Assembly: GCA_910574635.1 (NCBI GenBank)
Contig: CAJTCG010000002.1
Location: forward strand, 62,001 to 126,000
Length of the DNA: 64,000 bases
Source of the DNA: Oscillospiraceae bacterium
GTDB taxonomy: Bacteria > Bacillota > Clostridia > Oscillospirales > Oscillospiraceae
Direction of reading: 5' to 3'
Translations under genes and position numbers: made by a program
The notes under the pieces: model-generated
Told to the model about the DNA's origin: nothing
Databases searched by the model: none
The model's input: the letters and a program-made list of their open reading frames with translations, nothing else
Part shown: positions 60,055 to 64,000 of the stretch, piece after piece
How the letters are laid out: the number at the start of each line of letters is the position of its first letter
Position numbering within the stretch: the stretch's first letter is position 1

Positions 60055-60809
60055 GTCTGCTTGCCCTGCGGAACAGCCTCCTTGTAAATGGCATCCAAAA
60101 CGTCCTGGTTGACCTCTTTGGACGGGCCATCATAAACAATCTGCCCGGCATGAATACCGATAATCCGGTCCGCGTATTCTATGGCAAGCTCTACATGGTG
60201 AATATTCAAGAGAATGGAGATGCCCATCTCCTTATTTATTCGCACAAAATCCTCCATGACCTGCTTTGCGGTCACGGGGTCTAACGCGGCCACAGGTTCG
60301 TCTGCCAATATGATTTTTGGGTTCTGCGCCAGTGTGCGGGCCAAGGCAACTCTCTGCTGCTGCCCTCCAGAAAGCTGGTCTGCCCGAATATAGGCTTTAT
60401 CCAGAATCCCAACTTTGTCCAGAGACTCCAATGCCGTAATTTTATCCTCCTTGCGAAATGCACCAAGCAAGACCCTCCAAAACGGCATCTCCGGCACCCG
60501 TGCGGCAAGCACATTGCGAATGACGGTTGTTCTGGACACAAGATTGAAAGACTGAAACACCATGCCGATGCCGCGGCGGAAACGTCGCAATTCTTTGCCC
60601 TTGAGGGTACTTACGTTGACACCCTCAACGGTCAATGTGCCCTCAGTGATGTCGTGCATCCGGTTTACGGAGCGAAGAAGGGTAGATTTTCCGGCGCCAG
60701 AGCGTCCGATGATGGCAACAAACTCACCATCCTGTATGGACAAGTTTATGTCTTTTAGCCCCACGGTCCCGTTCGGATAAACTTTCGATACATGGTCAAA
60801 TACAATCAT
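60051..60809 (-). CDS. phnC: Phosphonate-type ABC transporter ATP-binding protein (PhnC)
   Basis: 252 residues from ATG 60809 (GAGGG 7 nt upstream); the longer frame starts inside the intercistronic hairpin. Walker A IIGRSGAGKSTLL, signature LSGGQQQRVALARTLAQNP, Walker B IILADEPVAALDP, H-loop IHHVELA. PhnC family by the VNRMHDITEGTLTVEG and MVFQSFNLVSRTTVIRNVLA segments. Energises uptake of phosphonate, phosphite or a related compound. Confidence 0.92.
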   Translation of the reverse strand: MIVFDHVSKVYPNGTVGLKDINLSIQDGEFVAIIGRSGAGKSTLLRSVNRMHDITEGTLTVEGVNVSTLKGKELRRFRRGIGMVFQSFNLVSRTTVIRNVLAARVPEMPFWRVLLGAFRKEDKITALESLDKVGILDKAYIRADQLSGGQQQRVALARTLAQNPKIILADEPVAALDPVTAKQVMEDFVRINKEMGISILLNIHHVELAIEYADRIIGIHAGQIVYDGPSKEVNQDVLDAIYKEAVPQGKQT

Positions 60810-60835
60810 TGGCTTTCCCTCTTTTCCACAAGTAT

Positions 60836-60905
60836 ACCACGAAGGAGAGGACGTCCCCTGTGGCGCAAGAATATTGCGCATTCGTGGATATCCTCTCCTC
60901 CATAA
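60836..60905. promoter_or_regulatory. Intercistronic hairpin between phnD and phnC
   Basis: Long imperfect stem: CACGAAGGAGAGGA pairs with TATCCTCTCCTCC-side sequence, and an inner GCGCAAGAATATTGCGC hairpin. No T run. Probably sets the phnD:phnC transcript ratio by stabilising the upstream message. Confidence 0.5.
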
Positions 60906-60918
60906 GGTGGGTTAATGA

Positions 60919-62004
60919 TTAGCCGGCGGCAGACAGCTCCTGAATAAGCTTCTGGGCAGCTCTTTCGTTATCATAATCGGAAGACTGCGCCTTCTGATAG
61001 CCATTATGGCTGTAAATCGCAATAACTTCCTTACCTTCATCCGTATTGCCGATGTTGATAAAGGCATTCTGGAGGGCCGCAATCATGTCAGCGTCCATAA
61101 TCGGAGACGTTTTGCTTACAGAAACCGTATCGTTATAGATAGGGGCAGTAACTCCAATGAGACCGGTTTCGTCCCAAATTGAGCCCTCACGTCCAAACTC
61201 GGTATTCCACCGCTCCTCATAATCGCGGCGGGCATCCGCATAGGTTACCAGCACATCCACCTGGCCAGACGCCAAACGCGCAAATGCGCTGGCGTAGGAG
61301 TCAGACTGCACAGCATTGCTCAGGTCGGTAATTCCTTTCCCATAGCGGTCCTGCAGCCAGAGAGCAGGATAAATGTATCCAGCAGGGGAGGAGGAACCCA
61401 TGACGCTCCAGTTCGCCCCGTTCAATTCATCCCACGTCAGCTCTTCACCGGCATTGACCTTGGAAACCAGCGCCTGGCCCTTGTCAGAGGGGCCTGCGAT
61501 AAGCAACGCACGGTAAGAGACCGCCTGCTTATCAGACGCCTCTGTAGGCGTACCGTCGTTCCAGTCCTTGGCTTCATCAAAGTCTTTGCTCAGACCGTCA
61601 CGGGTCGCTGTCAGAATAACGTCGCAACCATCGTCGTATAAGACATAGGTGCCGCCAGGGATGAGGCCGACATCGGCAGTACCTGCGCTCAGCGCCTCGC
61701 CAACGGCCTCATAGGTGGTACCAACAGTGATAACAACCTCACCAATGTCATAGCCCTCTTTCAGCATCTCATCCTTCAGCAGGGCTTTAAGAGGTTCCGT
61801 AGCGGTAATGATTTCGCTGGGCTCACGGGAGGGGACAAAGTACACACTGAGTTTTTCGACCTGCTTGGGGCTGGATTCGACCGGAGCCGTATCAGGCGCT
61901 TGCTGGCCGCCATCGCTGCTGGCTTGGTCTTTGTTCCCGCCGCAGCTGGAAAGCAGTCCGATACACATAACGAGTGTAAGCAAAAGAGCAAATGCCTTTT
62001 TCAT
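60919..62004 (-). CDS. phnD: Phosphate/phosphite/phosphonate-binding lipoprotein (PhnD family)
   Basis: 361 residues; lipobox GLLSSCGG with Cys21. Periplasmic-binding-protein type II fold typical of PhnD: YFVPSREPSEIITATEPLKA, GTADVGLIPGGTYVLYDDG, FARLASGQVDVLVTYADARR. Membrane-tethered receptor of the transporter encoded next to it. Short linker rich in Gln/Ser/Pro after the lipidated Cys. Confidence 0.9.
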   Translation of the reverse strand: MKKAFALLLTLVMCIGLLSSCGGNKDQASSDGGQQAPDTAPVESSPKQVEKLSVYFVPSREPSEIITATEPLKALLKDEMLKEGYDIGEVVITVGTTYEAVGEALSAGTADVGLIPGGTYVLYDDGCDVILTATRDGLSKDFDEAKDWNDGTPTEASDKQAVSYRALLIAGPSDKGQALVSKVNAGEELTWDELNGANWSVMGSSSPAGYIYPALWLQDRYGKGITDLSNAVQSDSYASAFARLASGQVDVLVTYADARRDYEERWNTEFGREGSIWDETGLIGVTAPIYNDTVSVSKTSPIMDADMIAALQNAFINIGNTDEGKEVIAIYSHNGYQKAQSSDYDNERAAQKLIQELSAAG

Positions 62005-62037
62005 GATAATCCTCCTAAAAATTGTTGTATTTAGATG

Positions 62038-63948
62038 TTATCCAATGGAATACGTCTGTGTGAGCTTGTTTGCGGAGCCGTTTTTGATGCGGAAGTTTGC
62101 CGTAGAGTCCGTGACGCTCTCGTCTATCCGCATAAGAACCGTTTTGGTCGCGACACCATTCTCGTCGGCTGTCATAGTAAAGACAGGAGAGTAGCCGTAT
62201 GTGGTGCTCCAGGTCGTCCCATCAATGGAGAACAGAGCAATCTGGGTTCCTCCGGTCAGATAGCTTCCGACTTTAAGATTGGAAACCGTCTCGTTGGCGC
62301 CGAGGCCGCTGATTTGCAGCATGACTGCCGTGTCTTCCCCGGGGCGGACCTTTTCAGGCAGAAACGCCGCATAAGTGACGCCCGTAACAGGGGTATTTGC
62401 GGAAGCAGTATAGGAATTTGTGACAAGGTTCTTGCTGCCCTGCTTGAGCCGCATAGTAAACGGACCCGTCACGCTCTCGTTCAGGAAGAATACCATTGTC
62501 TTAGAAGCGGTTCCGTTGCTGTCCGTTGTAATGGAAAACTCGGCGCTGTAGCCATAGCTGCTCGGAAGGGCTTCGCCCATCTCCGCAAACTTGCCGATTT
62601 GCGTGCCGCCATCCAGGTAGGCCCCAACCTTGAACCCGGAGTAGGTCGTGTTTGCGGTAAGCCCGGAGAAGTAGATGGTCAAAGGCATTTCCTGGCCAGA
62701 TACAATCTGGGAGGGGGCACCGATGGTATATGTATCATACTCGGTGGGGCCGCCGCCACCACCGCCAGTGTATCCATAAGAACCGGATTTGAACGTGCTG
62801 GCATCATACCACTTATAACCGCTCGCAGGAGCAGCCCAAGGCTCTGCCTGGGGTTCCGTGGAGAGACTCGGAGTCTCATAAGAGTGCAACTCTGTGGGGG
62901 TATCCAACGTAATGCCCTGGCTGGAGAAGCTCGTATAGCTTTCCTGTTCAGCAAGCCAGTCTGTCAACTGCGTCAAAAGGATGGCGTCATCCACCTCGGA
63001 AAATCCGTCATAAGTTTTCTTGGTTCCTCCGGTTTCCTCTCGGCGGTATTTAGGAGAGGCATCTTCAACAGCAGAGGAGTCACCAATAAACGCAGCCTTG
63101 CCAGCGCCAACCTTTGCAATTGCGACGTACGCACCTTCCTCAATGCCGCCGCCATTGTACACTCCATCATCAACAGCATTGGACCACCGGTCGCTGGAGG
63201 TCAGGCCAGAGGGGAGATAGACAATACCCTTTGCAATTGTGGGGTCGATAATCGCAACCGTGGAACCTGCGTGCATTGCGACAGAGGACACATTATTTGT
63301 AATGCCAAAGCATTCATCCGGACTGACAATCACGTTGGCGTTGATATCACCCAGCGCATTGTATCTGAACCGAACACCGAAATTATCGGCCAGCCAGTCG
63401 CTGCTCTGGACGCCGCTCATGGCCTCCGAGCTGGCCTCCTCGGCGCTCATGCCCGTTGTTGGGTCGGCATATGCACCGCGGCGGTACCCATTAAACACCT
63501 CAGAAGCATCCCAACGATTTTTGTTCCGGTCCGCATTATAGTGGTCCGCAACGAAAAACACGCTGCCTCCGTTCTGAACATACTGGAGGATGGCCGCCTG
63601 CTCCGTGGTTTTGTAGGGGATATTGGCCTCCGGGATGACAAACACATCATAGCTTGCCAGGTCAGAATACTCAATAGGTGTTCCCTTGCGAAGTTCTGTG
63701 ACTACGTAACCATTGCCGGCCAGGGCATTTGCGTAGTCGGAAAACCCTCCATCAATTACCCAATCGGCGGCACCTGCCGTCTGTCCATGGGTGTTATCGA
63801 ACAAGATGCTTTGCCCGTTGGCGTTTGTCGGCTGAATCACCGGGGCGGGGTCTGTGTACGACTCGGCCCTGGCGGCCACCGGTACCGCCTGCAGTATGAA
63901 GACGAGGACCATCATACAGCTTAATACTGTCGCGATTCTTCTTTTCAT
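62038..63948 (-). CDS. Secreted protein with GATase-like domain and two beta-sandwich repeats
   Basis: 636 residues; AAGGAGT before ATG 63948; signal peptide to about VAARAES. Residues ~45-330 form an alpha/beta domain resembling class I GATase-like/DUF4350 domains (ILFDNTHGQTAGAADWVIDG, YDVFVIPEANIPYKTTEQAA, GGSVFFVADHYNADRNKNRW). Residues ~430-530 and ~540-636 are two similar domains (PLTIYFSGLTANTTYSGFKV ... GGTQIGKF; VMLQISGLGANETVSNLKV ... GGTQIALF). A Gly6 linker lies before them. First gene of the phn-type operon, 33 bp before phnD, so it may capture or process the substrate outside the cell. Confidence 0.7.
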   Translation of the reverse strand: MKRRIATVLSCMMVLVFILQAVPVAARAESYTDPAPVIQPTNANGQSILFDNTHGQTAGAADWVIDGGFSDYANALAGNGYVVTELRKGTPIEYSDLASYDVFVIPEANIPYKTTEQAAILQYVQNGGSVFFVADHYNADRNKNRWDASEVFNGYRRGAYADPTTGMSAEEASSEAMSGVQSSDWLADNFGVRFRYNALGDINANVIVSPDECFGITNNVSSVAMHAGSTVAIIDPTIAKGIVYLPSGLTSSDRWSNAVDDGVYNGGGIEEGAYVAIAKVGAGKAAFIGDSSAVEDASPKYRREETGGTKKTYDGFSEVDDAILLTQLTDWLAEQESYTSFSSQGITLDTPTELHSYETPSLSTEPQAEPWAAPASGYKWYDASTFKSGSYGYTGGGGGGPTEYDTYTIGAPSQIVSGQEMPLTIYFSGLTANTTYSGFKVGAYLDGGTQIGKFAEMGEALPSSYGYSAEFSITTDSNGTASKTMVFFLNESVTGPFTMRLKQGSKNLVTNSYTASANTPVTGVTYAAFLPEKVRPGEDTAVMLQISGLGANETVSNLKVGSYLTGGTQIALFSIDGTTWSTTYGYSPVFTMTADENGVATKTVLMRIDESVTDSTANFRIKNGSANKLTQTYSIG

Positions 63949-64000
63949 AGTTACTCCTTTCTTACCCGGTCTGACTGTTCCTTCGAATGGCGCTGCATGT

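Noticed and set aside
62035-63924. Very long plus-strand open frame (629 codons) opposite the secreted protein gene
   Set aside because: It is antisense to a gene with a signal peptide, ribosome site and repeated domains. Its translation is Arg/Cys/Gly-rich without domains, as expected for a shadow frame.

Overview
The window looks like an accessory region of a Gram-positive, low-to-mid GC anaerobe, most likely a gut Clostridia of the Oscillospiraceae/Flavonifractor type. This is inferred from strong AGGAGG-type ribosome sites, sigma-A promoters, lipobox signal peptides, Rpn-type PD-(D/E)XK nuclease families, SpaA/Cna-B repeats and a phn-type transporter; no 16S or marker gene is present. I found no tRNA, rRNA or CRISPR array.

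Layout. Positions 1-8.1 kb: the 5' end of a MORN-type membrane gene running off the left edge, wreckage of several Rpn-like (recombination-promoting nuclease) genes, a DUF3800 fragment, a secreted amidase cut off by a 287-bp repeat, and two copies of a small structured RNA. 8.3-9.9 kb: a membrane leucine-rich-repeat protein. 10.1-12.1 kb: a broken IS3-family element and the left copy of a 517-bp inverted repeat. 12.2-17.0 kb: an operon of a small secreted protein, a lipoprotein and an ABC exporter. 17-25.7 kb: a DnaJ-C-like/Cna-B membrane protein, fragments, a PBECR4-type nuclease behind a raiA-like RNA, and a CoiA-like protein. 25.7-41 kb: secreted proteins, two cysteine/serine peptidases, a tandem duplicated two-gene module, an ECF sigma factor with a DUF4367 anti-sigma-like partner, and two XRE regulators. 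41-56.7 kb: a defence-island-like stretch with an intact Rpn nuclease, a class III nucleotide cyclase plus 2-TM MORN protein, a GmrSD-like (DUF262/DUF1524) protein with a frameshift, and a two-gene helical-repeat + TIR operon. 56.9-63.9 kb: an orderly operon (secreted GATase-like protein, PhnD, PhnC, two PhnE, 5'-nucleotidase).

How it fits together. Nine genes or operons on the minus strand, nearly all encoding secreted or membrane proteins, are preceded by the same promoter, GAAATA-N16-CAATATA (one site tolerates GAAATG, one CAATTTA), always with exactly 16 bp between the two boxes. A tenth copy has lost its gene. The ECF sigma factor at 39439-39927 is the obvious candidate to read them, and one copy drives its own anti-sigma-like neighbour. 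In most loci the order is the same: Rpn nuclease or its remnant, hairpin terminator, a shared spacer repeat, the ECF-type promoter, then a different secreted cargo. The region therefore looks like a set of interchangeable cassettes stitched together by homologous spacers. The Rpn genes carry a conserved internal ribosome site in front of their C-terminal part (gene-within-gene antitoxin layout), and their C-terminal tails have been swapped between two nuclease body types. A family of four ~145-nt RNAs with their own terminators and compensatory base changes is scattered through the same region.
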